Source: Oceanospirillaceae bacterium
GTDB taxonomy: Bacteria; Pseudomonadota; Gammaproteobacteria; Pseudomonadales; Balneatricaceae
DNA: 36,797 nt
Assembly (NCBI GenBank): GCA_024686035.1
Contig: JAIBDW010000011.1
Coordinates: 1-36,797 of the forward strand
Reading direction: 5' to 3'
Under the pieces are notes generated by a model that did not search any database, had not been told where the DNA came from, and worked only from the letters and a program-made list of their open reading frames with translations. Positions 18,706 through 28,272 of the stretch are shown piece after piece. The translations under genes were made by a program, and so were the position numbers. Numbering within the stretch: the first letter of the stretch is position 1; each line of letters opens with the position of its first letter.

Positions 18706-20364
18706 ATGGCTCAGTTTGTGTATACGATGAATCGGGTTGGAAAAGTAGTTCCTCCCAAACGTGAAATTTTAAAAGACATCTCCTTGTCCTTTTTCCCGGG
18801 CGCCAAAATTGGTGTGCTGGGCCTAAATGGCTCTGGTAAATCTAGCTTGTTGAGGATCATGGCAGGTGTTGATACAGAATATAACGGTGAAGCACGCCCT
18901 CAACCTGGTATCAATGTAGGTTACTTAGAGCAAGAACCTAAGCTGGACGATTCTAAAACTGTGCGTGAAGTGGTTGAGGAAGGTGTTGCTGAAGCTAAAA
19001 ATGCCTTAACGGCATTAGATGCCGTGTATTCTGCTTATGCTGAACCTGATGCAGATTTTGATGCATTAGCGGCCCAGCAAGCTAAGCTAGAGGACATTAT
19101 ACAAGCCAGTGACGCCCACAACTTAGAGCGCACGCTAGAAGTGGCTGCTGAAGCATTGCGTTTGCCAAGCTGGGATGAAAACGTAGCGCATTTATCTGGC
19201 GGTGAGCGTCGCCGTGTGGCTTTGTGCCGCTTGCTATTGAATAAGCCAGATATGTTGTTACTAGATGAGCCTACTAACCATTTGGATGCTGAATCTGTGG
19301 CTTGGTTAGAACGTTTTCTAGTGGATTACAATGGCACGGTCGTAGCTATTACCCACGATCGTTATTTTCTTGATAATGCAGCCGGTTGGATTCTTGAATT
19401 AGACCGCGGTCATGGTATCCCATACGAAGGTAATTATTCGTCTTGGTTAGAGCAAAAAGAAGCGCGTTTGGTGCAAGAAGGCCGTCAACAAGCCTCGCAC
19501 GAAAAAGCGGTGAAGTCCGAATTGGATTGGGTGCGCAGTAATGCAAAAGGTCGCCAGGCTAAATCGAAAGCACGTCTAGCTCGATTTGAAGAATTAAGCT
19601 CCCGCGAGTTCCAAGAAAGAAATGAAACCTCCGAAATTTACATTCCACCAGGGCCACGTTTAGGTGACAAAGTGATTAACGTGCAGGGCGTCAGCAAAGC
19701 CTTTGGCGATAAAATGTTAGTGGAAAATTTGGAATTTAGCATGCCCCAAGGTGCTATTGTGGGTGTGGTAGGTGGCAACGGTGCAGGTAAATCCACCTTG
19801 TTCAAAATGCTTACAGGCGCAGAACAGCCAGACTCAGGCAGCATCGAAATAGGCGACACGGTTGAATTGGCTCATGTGGATCAAACCCGTGCCTTAGATG
19901 GCACCAAAACGGTTTGGGAAGAGCTTTCAGACGGGCAAGACATTATCACTGTAGGCAGTTATCAGGTGCCGTCAAGAGCCTATGCAGGCCGTTTTAACTT
20001 TAAAGGTAATGATCAGCAAAAGTTTGTTAAAGACTTGTCAGGGGGTGAGCGTAACCGCTTACATCTAGCCAAGCTGCTTAAGCAAGGCGGCAACGTATTG
20101 TTATTAGACGAGCCGACCAATGACCTAGACGTTGAAACCTTACGAGCACTAGAGGAAGCTTTACTGGCGTTTCCAGGCGCAGCTATTGTTATTTCCCATG
20201 ATCGGTGGTTCTTAGACCGAGTGTGTACTCACACACTTGCTTATGAGGGCGATTCTAAGGCGGTCTTCTTTGAAGGTAACTACACAGAGTATGCTGAAGA
20301 TTATAGGGCTCGCACGGGTAAAGATCACCAACCTACGCGAGTAAAGTATAAGAAATTGGCTTAA
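18706..20364 (+). CDS. ettA: energy-dependent translational throttle protein EttA (ABC-F)
   Basis: 552 aa, two ABC domains; 'GLNGSGKSSLLRIMAG', 'HLSGGERRRVALCRLLLNKPDMLLLDEPTNHLDAESVAWLERFL', second 'GGNGAGKSTLFKMLTG', 'VKYKKLA' C-terminus. Confidence 0.97.
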   Translation: MAQFVYTMNRVGKVVPPKREILKDISLSFFPGAKIGVLGLNGSGKSSLLRIMAGVDTEYNGEARPQPGINVGYLEQEPKLDDSKTVREVVEEGVAEAKNALTALDAVYSAYAEPDADFDALAAQQAKLEDIIQASDAHNLERTLEVAAEALRLPSWDENVAHLSGGERRRVALCRLLLNKPDMLLLDEPTNHLDAESVAWLERFLVDYNGTVVAITHDRYFLDNAAGWILELDRGHGIPYEGNYSSWLEQKEARLVQEGRQQASHEKAVKSELDWVRSNAKGRQAKSKARLARFEELSSREFQERNETSEIYIPPGPRLGDKVINVQGVSKAFGDKMLVENLEFSMPQGAIVGVVGGNGAGKSTLFKMLTGAEQPDSGSIEIGDTVELAHVDQTRALDGTKTVWEELSDGQDIITVGSYQVPSRAYAGRFNFKGNDQQKFVKDLSGGERNRLHLAKLLKQGGNVLLLDEPTNDLDVETLRALEEALLAFPGAAIVISHDRWFLDRVCTHTLAYEGDSKAVFFEGNYTEYAEDYRARTGKDHQPTRVKYKKLA

Positions 20365-20367
20365 GCC

Positions 20368-20406
20368 TTTTAGACACACTGCCTAGCGTAAGCCGTGTGT
20401 CTAAAA
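20368..20406. terminator. bidirectional intrinsic terminator between convergent ettA and mscS-like gene
   Basis: Perfect 12-bp inverted repeat TTTTAGACACAC-N15-GTGTGTCTAAAA, with A/T tails at both sides. Confidence 0.85.
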
Positions 20407-20413
20407 CGTAGGT

Positions 20414-21250
20414 TTAGTCCTTTGTCACTTGATGTATGTGAATGTCTTGTTGTGGGTATGGGATGGAAATGCCATGTTCATCAAATGAGACTTTTATTTG
20501 ACCAATAAGGTGCCACCTTACTATCCAGTAGTCGGCCGTATTCACCCATGGACGAACGATAAAGTTTACACTGTTATCTGCCAGTTCTGCCACGGCAACG
20601 GTGGGCTCTGGGGTCACTAAAATACGCTGATCAGCGCGGATGCATTGCAGTAATAATGCTTCAACTTTTTGTAAATCATCACTGTATCCAACGCCAATAA
20701 TAAGGTCGATACGCCGTGTTTCTTTAGCGGAAGCATTAATGATCACGCCGCCATAGATCTGACTATTTGGTACTGTGATTTCACGATTGTCGCCGGTTCT
20801 CATTTGGCTAGTAAAAATGCCAATTTTTTCTACGACGCCGCCTACTCCAGCGGCTTCGACATAATCACCGATAGTGAACGGTTTAAATAAAATAAGCATG
20901 ACGCCAGAGGCAACATTACTAAGTGTGTCTTTTAACGCTAAGCCAATCGCTAAGCCTGCAGCGGCAAAAACCGTAAGCAATACAGCAGTATCGAAACCCA
21001 AAAAATCCAGCGCAATCATCAGTGCCACAAAACTCAGTGCCAACCGAGTAATGGTCACTATAAAGTACTGTAAAGGGTCGTTAATGCTGCGTGATAATAG
21101 GAGACGTTTCACCAAATTAGCGATTAAGCCTGCAACACAAAAGCCAATAAAGAAAATTATGGTTGCCAAGGATAGGTTAATTAAGCCATCTAAGGCCATT
21201 TCTAGCCAATCATTAGTCAATGCAAAGTCCATCATCGATGGCTGCTCCAT
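20414..21250 (-). CDS. small-conductance mechanosensitive channel (MscS family)
   Basis: 278 aa; 'LGFDTAVLLTVFAAAGLAIGLALKDTLSNVASGVMLILFKPFTIGDYVEAAGVGGVVEKIGIFTSQMRTGDNREITVPNSQI'. Confidence 0.94.
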   Translation of the reverse strand: MEQPSMMDFALTNDWLEMALDGLINLSLATIIFFIGFCVAGLIANLVKRLLLSRSINDPLQYFIVTITRLALSFVALMIALDFLGFDTAVLLTVFAAAGLAIGLALKDTLSNVASGVMLILFKPFTIGDYVEAAGVGGVVEKIGIFTSQMRTGDNREITVPNSQIYGGVIINASAKETRRIDLIIGVGYSDDLQKVEALLLQCIRADQRILVTPEPTVAVAELADNSVNFIVRPWVNTADYWIVRWHLIGQIKVSFDEHGISIPYPQQDIHIHQVTKD

Positions 21251-21329
21251 TAAGGATAATAAACCTTGTGATTTAACGCCTTTATTAGCACTATCGCAAG
21301 TAGTTTGTGATGGATTCTATAGAACAATG

Positions 21330-22175
21330 CTACGCTTTAAATAACTGCGCCAACTCTTTAGAACGTTGATATGCAGCCGACATGGCTTGGCTACAAAGTG
21401 CACTAAAGCCACCTGCATTAAAGGTATTCAAGGCTTGTTCGGTAGTACCTTTGGGCGAGGTGACTGCAATTCTTAATTGAGAGGGTGTTTGGTCACTTTG
21501 TTGGGCCATTTGAGCAGCGCCAAGGGCCGTTTGGAGCACTAATTCTTGAGCCACTTGCTTGCTTAACCCAAGCTTTTGTGCACCTGCAACCATAGCCTCC
21601 ATCATCAAAAAGTAATAAGCAGGGCCGCTGCCAGACACTGCAGTAACAGCGTCAATATGTTCTTCTGATTCCACCCATAACGTTAAACCTACAGATTGCA
21701 TAATAGCAGTGGCTGTGTCTTTTTGCGTTGCACTAACATTGTCGGTGGCAAATAGTCCAGCAGCTCCATACCCTACCAGTGAAGGGGTATTGGGCATGCA
21801 GCGCACAATAGGCATTTTTTCACCAAGCCATGTTTCTATACTACTTGCTAAAATACCCGCAGCTACAGAAACGATAAGATGCTTGGATCCGTCTATTGCT
21901 GGGGCAATGCTTTTTACTAAATCCCCCATCACCGCAGGCTTTACGCCTAAAACGACCACGTCTGCCTGTTTACACAGGGCTAAGTTGTCTGTGCTGGTTT
22001 GAATGCCTGTTTGTGCGGCTAGTATGTCCATTTTGGCTTGGGTGCGGCCACTAGCGCAGATTTTTTCTTGCGGGTAACCTGCAGCGAGCATCCCTTTGAG
22101 GATAGCTTGAGCCATGTTACCAGCGCCAATAAATGCAATGTGAGGGGTGTGAAGCATAATGTATTCCTGGTGCAT
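21330..22175 (-). CDS. proC: pyrroline-5-carboxylate reductase
   Basis: 'IAFIGAGNMAQAILKGMLAAGYP', 'VVVLGVKPAVMGDLVKSIAP', 'VRCMPNTPSLVGYGAAGLFA', 'AVSGSGPAYYFLMMEAMVAGAQKLGL'. True start probably 22157. Confidence 0.96.
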   Translation of the reverse strand: MHQEYIMLHTPHIAFIGAGNMAQAILKGMLAAGYPQEKICASGRTQAKMDILAAQTGIQTSTDNLALCKQADVVVLGVKPAVMGDLVKSIAPAIDGSKHLIVSVAAGILASSIETWLGEKMPIVRCMPNTPSLVGYGAAGLFATDNVSATQKDTATAIMQSVGLTLWVESEEHIDAVTAVSGSGPAYYFLMMEAMVAGAQKLGLSKQVAQELVLQTALGAAQMAQQSDQTPSQLRIAVTSPKGTTEQALNTFNAGGFSALCSQAMSAAYQRSKELAQLFKA

Positions 22176-22223
22176 GTTAAATGTAAATTCTTGATCTAAA
22201 GCGAGGGGCTAAACGCTTAAGGC

Positions 22224-22961
22224 TTAAGGGCTAGAAGTGCTGCGTGCGCCAAATATATCTGTGCCAATACGAACAATACTTGAGCCGCAAGCAATAGCGT
22301 AGCCAAGGTCGCCTGACATGCCCATAGATAAGTGTGTAATTAATGGATATGTCTGTTTAAGGCGGTCTCGTGCCGCAGCCATTTGAGTGAAAGCTGCTCG
22401 CTGCATGTGTTCAGTTTGGCCCGCAGCAGGGATGCACATCAAACCGCATAACAATAAGTTAGGCAGTTGTGATACTTGTGCTACGAGATCTTCTAGCTGC
22501 GCTAGAGCCACACCACTTTTATTCACTTCGTTACTGATATTAACTTGTATAAGCACCTTTAAAGGAGGTAGATGAGGGGGCCTATGTTGATTAAGCAGCA
22601 AGGCAACCTTGTGCCGGTCTAGAGTGTGAACCCAGTCAAATTTACTGGTTATGGTCTTGGCCTTTTTGCTTTGAATAGTTCCAATAAAATGCCACCCTAT
22701 ATCTTCAACAGTACAGTGTTCAATCTTTTCCAAGGCATCTTGAAGATAGTTTTCCCCAAAATGGCGCTGCCCTTGGTCATAGGCGGCCATTACATCACTT
22801 AAAGGTTTGGTTTTGCTGACAGCTAAGAGCATGACTTCATCAGTGGTTCTAGCAGAAGCTTGGCAGGCTTCTTGAATTCGCTTGTGAGTCTGCATTAATG
22901 CAACAGTAATGGCTTGTTGGTTCGTAGGTGGGGGCATAAGCAAGCCAATAAAAGGCGACAA
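22224..22961 (-). CDS. yggS: YggS family PLP-binding (PLP homeostasis) protein
   Basis: 'EVMLLAVSKTKPLSDVMAAYDQGQRHFGENYLQDALEKIE', 'WHFIGTIQSKKAKTI', 'HLSMGMSGDLGYAIACGSSIVRIGTDIFGAR'. Confidence 0.95.
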   Translation of the reverse strand: MSPFIGLLMPPPTNQQAITVALMQTHKRIQEACQASARTTDEVMLLAVSKTKPLSDVMAAYDQGQRHFGENYLQDALEKIEHCTVEDIGWHFIGTIQSKKAKTITSKFDWVHTLDRHKVALLLNQHRPPHLPPLKVLIQVNISNEVNKSGVALAQLEDLVAQVSQLPNLLLCGLMCIPAAGQTEHMQRAAFTQMAAARDRLKQTYPLITHLSMGMSGDLGYAIACGSSIVRIGTDIFGARSTSSP

Positions 22962-23017
22962 GTGAACGATAGTGCCATGGTAACAATTCTAGCAGGGCTC
23001 TCATAGTGCGTTATAAA

Positions 23018-23034
23018 AGCCAAAACTTTTGGCT
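23018..23034. repeat. perfect palindrome AGCCAAAA-C-TTTTGGCT upstream of ABC importer
   Basis: 8-bp arms, 1-bp centre; overlaps the candidate ArgR site. Confidence 0.6.
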
Positions 23035-23063
23035 GATAGACTTAAACTTAACACGATGCGACT
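23027..23063 (-). promoter_or_regulatory. candidate ArgR-type binding site upstream of the amino acid ABC importer
   Basis: Minus strand: AGTCGC-ATCGTGTT-AA-GTTTA-AGTCTA-TCAGCCAA-AA; two direct half-sites at exact 21-bp period, same layout as 6425-6461. Confidence 0.45.
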
Positions 23064-23165
23064 TAGTTCAATACCTATGGAATGAATTGCTTGAGCTTGG
23101 CGGTGTTAGATCATAATATGGGCCACAAGATTAACTATGAAAATAGCCCTACAGCATTTGGATCC

Positions 23166-23933
23166 ATGATGACCTTAGCCCTATCTATTACAGATTTACA
23201 CAAAAGTTTTAATGAAAATGAAGTGATCAAAGGCATGTCTCTTGAAGCTAATCAAGGTGACGTGATTTCTTTGATCGGTGCGAGTGGGTCTGGTAAAAGC
23301 ACGTTTTTGCGGTGCATTAATTTGTTAGAGACGCCCAACAGTGGTGAAGTGCGGGTAGACGGTGAGTTAATTGCAATGAAGACTGACAGCAAAGGCCATC
23401 GTATGCCTGCTGACCAAAAGCAAGTCGATCGAATTCGCACGAAATTAGGCATGGTATTCCAAACTTTCAACCTTTGGAGTCATATGACTATTTTACAAAA
23501 TATAATGGAAGCCCCAATACATGTTTTAGGGCAAAGTAAATCTGAAGCGCATGAAAAGGCGATGAAGCTATTGGACAAAGTGGGTATTGCTGATAAAGCG
23601 CATCAATATCCAGATCACCTGTCTGGCGGACAACAGCAACGAGCAGCTATAGCACGTGCATTAGCCATGGACCCAGAAGTGATGCTGTTTGATGAGCCTA
23701 CATCTGCCTTAGACCCAGAGTTAGTTGGAGAGGTGCTTAAGGTGATGCGCCAGTTAGCAGATGAGGGTCGTACTATGATTGTGGTGACCCATGAAATGAG
23801 TTTTGCGCGAGAAGTATCATCTAAAGTGGTATTTCTCCATCAAGGACTAATTGAAGAGCAAGGTACACCAGAAGAGGTGTTTCAAAACCCAAAATCAGAA
23901 CGATGCCGCAAATTTTTGGCGTCGAGCTATTAA
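23166..23933 (+). CDS. polar amino acid ABC transporter ATP-binding protein (HisP/AotP family)
   Basis: Walker A '[18 protein letters not shown]', signature '[44 protein letters not shown]'. ORF track start 23082; ATG 23166 or 23169 preferred. Confidence 0.95.
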   Translation: MMTLALSITDLHKSFNENEVIKGMSLEANQGDVISLIGASGSGKSTFLRCINLLETPNSGEVRVDGELIAMKTDSKGHRMPADQKQVDRIRTKLGMVFQTFNLWSHMTILQNIMEAPIHVLGQSKSEAHEKAMKLLDKVGIADKAHQYPDHLSGGQQQRAAIARALAMDPEVMLFDEPTSALDPELVGEVLKVMRQLADEGRTMIVVTHEMSFAREVSSKVVFLHQGLIEEQGTPEEVFQNPKSERCRKFLASSY

Positions 23934-23988
23934 CCAGTCGCCTTTTTTGGGCTTACTAAAACTACAATAACTCAATGATGAGGTTCTT

Positions 23989-24744
23989 ATGAATAAATTA
24001 CTTGCTGCGGCCCTAGCTGTAGGTGCGCTAACAATGTCTTTAGGAGCGGTTGCTTCTGACAAAGTTTTAATGGGTACCGAAGGTGCCTATCCTCCATTTA
24101 ACTATTATGACAATGACAATAACTTAATCGGTTTTGACATTGATGTAGGTAATGCCATTTGTGTTGCGATGAAAGCAGATTGTGAATGGGTCACCTCTGA
24201 CTGGGATGGCATTATCCCAGCGCTACTAGCTAAAAAGTTCGACACAATTATAGCATCTATGTCTATTACGCAAGAACGTATGCAAAAGATCGACTTCACA
24301 AATAAATACTACAACACACCTAGCCGTTTCGTGCGTGCTGCTGGTTCTAGTACGCAAGCCACTTCGGGCATGGTTGTCGGTGTACAAAGCTCTACGATTC
24401 AAGAAAACTACCTGCGTGGAGAGTTTGGCGATACTTTATCGGTTCGTACTTACGGCACCCAAGAAGAAGCCAACCTAGACTTTGCTTCTGGCCGTGTAGA
24501 TTTGTTGTTTGTAGACGTGATCGTGGGTGACGAAATGATGAAAGGCGCCAACATAGAAGGCGAATTTTTTGGCCCCGATATCTCAGATCCTAAGTACTTT
24601 GGTGCAGGAGTTGGCATTGGTGTGCGCAAAGAAGACATGCAATTGCGTGACAAGATGAATCAAGCTATTGATCAGATCATTGCTGATGGCACCTATGATG
24701 CTATTAGCAACAAGTGGTTTGGTTTTAGTGTGTATGGTGGCTAA
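23989..24744 (+). CDS. ABC transporter periplasmic substrate-binding protein, Lys/Arg/Orn/His type
   Basis: 251 aa, signal peptide; '[31 protein letters not shown]', '[39 protein letters not shown]' (SBP family 3). Confidence 0.93.
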   Translation: MNKLLAAALAVGALTMSLGAVASDKVLMGTEGAYPPFNYYDNDNNLIGFDIDVGNAICVAMKADCEWVTSDWDGIIPALLAKKFDTIIASMSITQERMQKIDFTNKYYNTPSRFVRAAGSSTQATSGMVVGVQSSTIQENYLRGEFGDTLSVRTYGTQEEANLDFASGRVDLLFVDVIVGDEMMKGANIEGEFFGPDISDPKYFGAGVGIGVRKEDMQLRDKMNQAIDQIIADGTYDAISNKWFGFSVYGG

Positions 24745-24760
24745 TCCAGCCACCGGAAAG

Positions 24761-24793
24761 GGCGGCTTAGGTTAGCTTAGGCCGCCTTTTTTT
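24761..24793 (+). terminator. Rho-independent terminator/attenuator inside the importer operon
   Basis: GGCGGCTTAGG...GCTTAGGCCGCC hairpin followed by T-run (CCTTTTTTTT), between binding-protein gene and first permease. Confidence 0.8.
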
Positions 24794-24814
24794 TAACTAT
24801 TAGGCAGTGTTTTT

Positions 24815-25501
24815 ATGTTAGATTTGCATGGCTACGGCTGGCTTTTATTTGACGGTTTACAATTGACCATCGCAGTAGGTCTGTGTGCGATGTTGGTTGC
24901 TGTATTATTAGGTTTATTAGGCAGCTGGGGCAAATTGACCAGCAATCGGTGGGCCAATTTCGCCGCTAACACCTACACCACTATTATTCGCGGTGTGCCT
25001 GAACTAATTCTTTTATTGTTGGTGTACTTTGGTATGCCAACATTGATTCAATCCATCGCGACGAGCATGGGGTATGACATACGTGTTGATGTAAATCCGT
25101 TTATTGCAGGCACTATAACCATAGGGTTTATCTACGGTGCATTTTCTACAGAAGTTTTGCGGGGGGCCTTTCAAGCCATCCCTAAAGGCCAATCTGAAGC
25201 CGCTAGAGCCATTGGCATGTCGCGTTTGCAGGTGTTTCAGCGTATTTTATTACCCCAAGCCTTGCGCTTTGCTTTACCTGGCTTAGGTAATGTTTGGATG
25301 GTGTTGATTAAAGCGACGTCCCTCATCTCGATCATTCAGTTAGACGAACTGATGCGTAAAACTAAAATTGCCTCCAATGCGACCCATGAACCTTTCACCT
25401 TTTACTTATTAGCATCGTTTATCTATCTAGGTATTACTTTAGTGTCAATGATGGTACAAAAACAGGCTGAAACTTGGGCTAACAAGGGGGTGGCACGCTA
25501 A
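24815..25501 (+). CDS. ABC transporter permease (HisQ/AotQ family)
   Basis: 228 aa; 'YTTIIRGVPELILLLLVYFG', EAA motif 'GQSEAARAIGMSRLQVFQRILLPQALRFALPGLGNVWMVLIKATSLISII'. Confidence 0.93.
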   Translation: MLDLHGYGWLLFDGLQLTIAVGLCAMLVAVLLGLLGSWGKLTSNRWANFAANTYTTIIRGVPELILLLLVYFGMPTLIQSIATSMGYDIRVDVNPFIAGTITIGFIYGAFSTEVLRGAFQAIPKGQSEAARAIGMSRLQVFQRILLPQALRFALPGLGNVWMVLIKATSLISIIQLDELMRKTKIASNATHEPFTFYLLASFIYLGITLVSMMVQKQAETWANKGVAR

Positions 25502-26208
25502 TGGATTTCTCGATTGTATGGCAGTATTTTCCGATGTTATTGGAAGGAGCATGGGTCACATTATGGATCACAGTGGTTAGCTTGCTGATCGGTTTGGGTC
25601 TAGCCATCCCCTTGTCTGTTGCTCGATTATCTAAAAATCGTTTTGTTTCATCCCCGGCCTACCTGTTTGTTTTGTACTTTCGCGGGACACCTTTGTTAGT
25701 GCAAATATTTTTGATCTATTATGGCAGTGGTCAATTTAGGCATGAACTCTCAGACCTAGGATTATGGGGTTTTTTCCGTGATCCATGGTTCTGTGGCATT
25801 TTAGCTTTAGTGTTAAACACTACAGCTTATTCTGCTGAAATTTTTCGTGGTGCAATTAGCGCTGTTCCTCGTAACGACATCGAAGCCGGTCGAGCGTGTG
25901 GTATGTCAGGATTATTATTATTTCGGCGTATTACTATGCCAAAGGCATTTCGTATCGGTTTGCCAGCTTACGGTAATGAAGTCATTTTTTTATTACAGGC
26001 AACATCACTAGTATCTACTATTACCATTTTGGACTTAACCGGCATCTCTCGCCAGCTAATCTCTAAAACCTTTGCTGTATATGAGTTTTATCTCACTGCA
26101 GCAGCTATGTATTTAGTAATGACGTATCTACTGGTTTACATTTTTCGTGTGTGGGAGAAGCGGATGAATGGGCACTTGAAAGAACGACTCACCAGTAAAA
26201 CTAGCTAA
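25501..26208 (+). CDS. ABC transporter permease (HisM/AotM family)
   Basis: 235 aa; 'YFRGTPLLVQIFLIYYGSGQF', 'NDIEAGRACGMSGLLLFRRITMPKAFRIGLPAYGNEVIFLLQATSLVSTITILDLTG'. Start overlaps previous stop. Confidence 0.93.
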   Translation: MDFSIVWQYFPMLLEGAWVTLWITVVSLLIGLGLAIPLSVARLSKNRFVSSPAYLFVLYFRGTPLLVQIFLIYYGSGQFRHELSDLGLWGFFRDPWFCGILALVLNTTAYSAEIFRGAISAVPRNDIEAGRACGMSGLLLFRRITMPKAFRIGLPAYGNEVIFLLQATSLVSTITILDLTGISRQLISKTFAVYEFYLTAAAMYLVMTYLLVYIFRVWEKRMNGHLKERLTSKTS

Positions 26209-26234
26209 TCAACAACCCAGGGTTTGGTTGCATT

Positions 26235-26265
26235 TATCTCCTTAGGCTAATCGCTTAAGGAGATA
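26235..26265. terminator. inverted repeat between convergent permease and HTH-receiver gene, possible terminator
   Basis: Perfect 10-bp arms TATCTCCTTA-N11-TAAGGAGATA; no strong T-run. Confidence 0.5.
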
Positions 26266-26287
26266 GAGCTTCATAGATGTCATGGGG

Positions 26288-26881
26288 CTATTTAGCAATC
26301 GCTTGCAACACGAGTGCTTTCAGTTCATCCACAGGGATCGGCTTATGAAGTACTGGCACACTTTTAGGCAATTGATTTGCCGTCACTTCAGCTTCGCCTA
26401 ATGCGGTGACTACGATGGGTGTGAGGTGGTCATATTGAGGATCACTGTGTAAACGCTCAATGATGGCGTAGCCTTCAAGTTGCGGCATGTGTAGGTTAGT
26501 GATCACAACCGTGGGTTTAAATTCGCCAATTTTAACAAGCGCGTCAACGCCATTTGATGCGGTTTTTATTTGCAGGCTAGGGAACCAATTACTCACTAGC
26601 ATTTGATACAAGAGTAAGGTGTCTTGATCTTCATCTACAATCAGCACCACTTTCGAATTTTTTCTTTGTGTATTGTGTAAGGGTGTTTGCTTCTCGCGTT
26701 TTTCATCAAGTAACTGCTGCACTGACTCTACACTGATGCGTCGGTGACCCCCAGCTGTTTTCCAAGCTTGTAGCGCACCACGCTCCACCCAAAGCTGCAC
26801 AGAGCGAACTGACACGTTAAGTAATGTTGCCGCTTGGCGAGTAGTGAGCTCCGTCATGGTAGTGAGGTCTATACGTTTCAT
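26288..26881 (-). CDS. excisionase/BldC-like HTH domain fused to a receiver-like (REC) domain
   Basis: N-terminus 'ELTTRQAATLLNVSVRSVQLWVERGALQAWKTAGGHRRISVESVQQLL'; C-terminus 'KVVLIVDEDQDTLLLYQMLV...PTVVITNLHMPQLEGYAIIERLHSDPQYDHLTPIVVTALGEAEV...VPVLHKPIPVDELKALV'. Confidence 0.88.
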   Translation of the reverse strand: MKRIDLTTMTELTTRQAATLLNVSVRSVQLWVERGALQAWKTAGGHRRISVESVQQLLDEKREKQTPLHNTQRKNSKVVLIVDEDQDTLLLYQMLVSNWFPSLQIKTASNGVDALVKIGEFKPTVVITNLHMPQLEGYAIIERLHSDPQYDHLTPIVVTALGEAEVTANQLPKSVPVLHKPIPVDELKALVLQAIAK

Positions 26882-26991
26882 TTTCAGCGTTCACCCAAGT
26901 TTGTAGTATATTTATAGCATAAAGTAGATATATCAAATTTACCATTTACTAATGTATAAAGTATATAAGTAATACGCGTTATTTGAAAAAA

Positions 26992-28272
26992 TTATAAAGC
27001 GTAACTAATCAAACCTTGCTTGATGGTCAGTTTCACTCGTGCTTTAAGCGTTTGGCTAGCTAGTGCCTGATTGGTGCCCTGGCTTATCTTTGTCACTTCA
27101 TTAAGTATCCAGTGATGGTTTGGGTCGATCAAGGTCAGATTGGCGCTGTTGCCAACGGCTAAGCTTGAAGCTTTATGTTTGGCAATGCTTGCGCTGTTAG
27201 TACTGAGTGCTTGGATAGCATGCATCCAGGTAAGCTCCCCTGCATCGACTAAGATTTGCATAAGGGGCACGAGCATGTCATACACAGCCATGCCTGAAGC
27301 AGTGGCGGCAAAAGGTGCGCACTTAGCCGCAGATTCATGAGGTTGGTGGGCAGAGCAAATAGCATCTATGGTGCCATCTTTAATACCAGCAACTAATGCT
27401 TTACGATCTAGCTCTTCACGTAAGGGTGGCTGCACGTGGTACTGGCTGCAGTAGCCCTCTATCTTCGCGTCAGTGAAGCAAAGGTGAGCAATGCCTGCAT
27501 CGGCAGTCACTTTTATACCTTGTGCTTTTGCCTGGCGAATGAGCGCCACGCCCTTTGCGCTAGACAGTTGGTTAAAATGGCCCTCTACCCCCGTATGCTG
27601 CATAAGCTCTAAATGGCGACTAATAGAAAGGGTTTCAGCGATGACCGGAATGCCGTCTAAACCCATCCGTGTCGCGGTTGGGCCAGCGTGCATATGCCCG
27701 CTACCCAGTTTCTCATCTTGAGCTTGCACTAATACTTTTAAGCCAAAGGTGGCGGCGTACTCATAACAACGAAGCAGCACCGTATTGTCTGATATATCGT
27801 AGCCTGCGTTGCTAAAGCCCATACAACCAGCACCAGATAATGACTCCATATTACTTAACGCAGCGCCTTTTAAACCTTTGGTGAGGGCTGCCACAGGGAG
27901 TATGTCACAAAATCCTGCGCCCTCAACTTTACTTTTGATCAGGCTAATGACTGAGCTTGAATCACTGCATGGCTGGGTGTCTGGGCTAGGGCATAAATGA
28001 GTAAAACCAGCGCTGGCAGCGGCATGAGTTTCACTGGCTATGGTGCCTTTTTGAATTTGATTTAAATCTCTTAGGCAGGTATTTAGGTCTACAAAACTAG
28101 GGCTTAAAATCATCCCCTTAGCATCAACCTGAATATCAACTTGGGTGTCGATGGAGGTATTGCTAAGATCGCCGATGGTGTCTATAACCCCGTCTTTTAT
28201 GAGTACATCTGCCACACGGTCAAGGGCTTGGTTAGGATCTAAAAGGCGTGCGCCACGAATCATTATCTTCAT
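26992..28272 (-). CDS. pyrC': dihydroorotase-like protein PyrC' (probably catalytically inactive partner of PyrB)
   Basis: 426 aa; DHOase fold '[48 protein letters not shown]' but DxHxH replaced by D-L-N-T-C; follows pyrB with 4-bp overlap. Confidence 0.9.
   Translation of the reverse strand: MKIMIRGARLLDPNQALDRVADVLIKDGVIDTIGDLSNTSIDTQVDIQVDAKGMILSPSFVDLNTCLRDLNQIQKGTIASETHAAASAGFTHLCPSPDTQPCSDSSSVISLIKSKVEGAGFCDILPVAALTKGLKGAALSNMESLSGAGCMGFSNAGYDISDNTVLLRCYEYAATFGLKVLVQAQDEKLGSGHMHAGPTATRMGLDGIPVIAETLSISRHLELMQHTGVEGHFNQLSSAKGVALIRQAKAQGIKVTADAGIAHLCFTDAKIEGYCSQYHVQPPLREELDRKALVAGIKDGTIDAICSAHQPHESAAKCAPFAATASGMAVYDMLVPLMQILVDAGELTWMHAIQALSTNSASIAKHKASSLAVGNSANLTLIDPNHHWILNEVTKISQGTNQALASQTLKARVKLTIKQGLISYAL

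Noticed and set aside
26288-26881. Phage excisionase as evidence for a prophage
   Set aside because: The excisionase-like HTH is fused to a receiver-like domain and no integrase, phage structural gene or att-like repeat is present.
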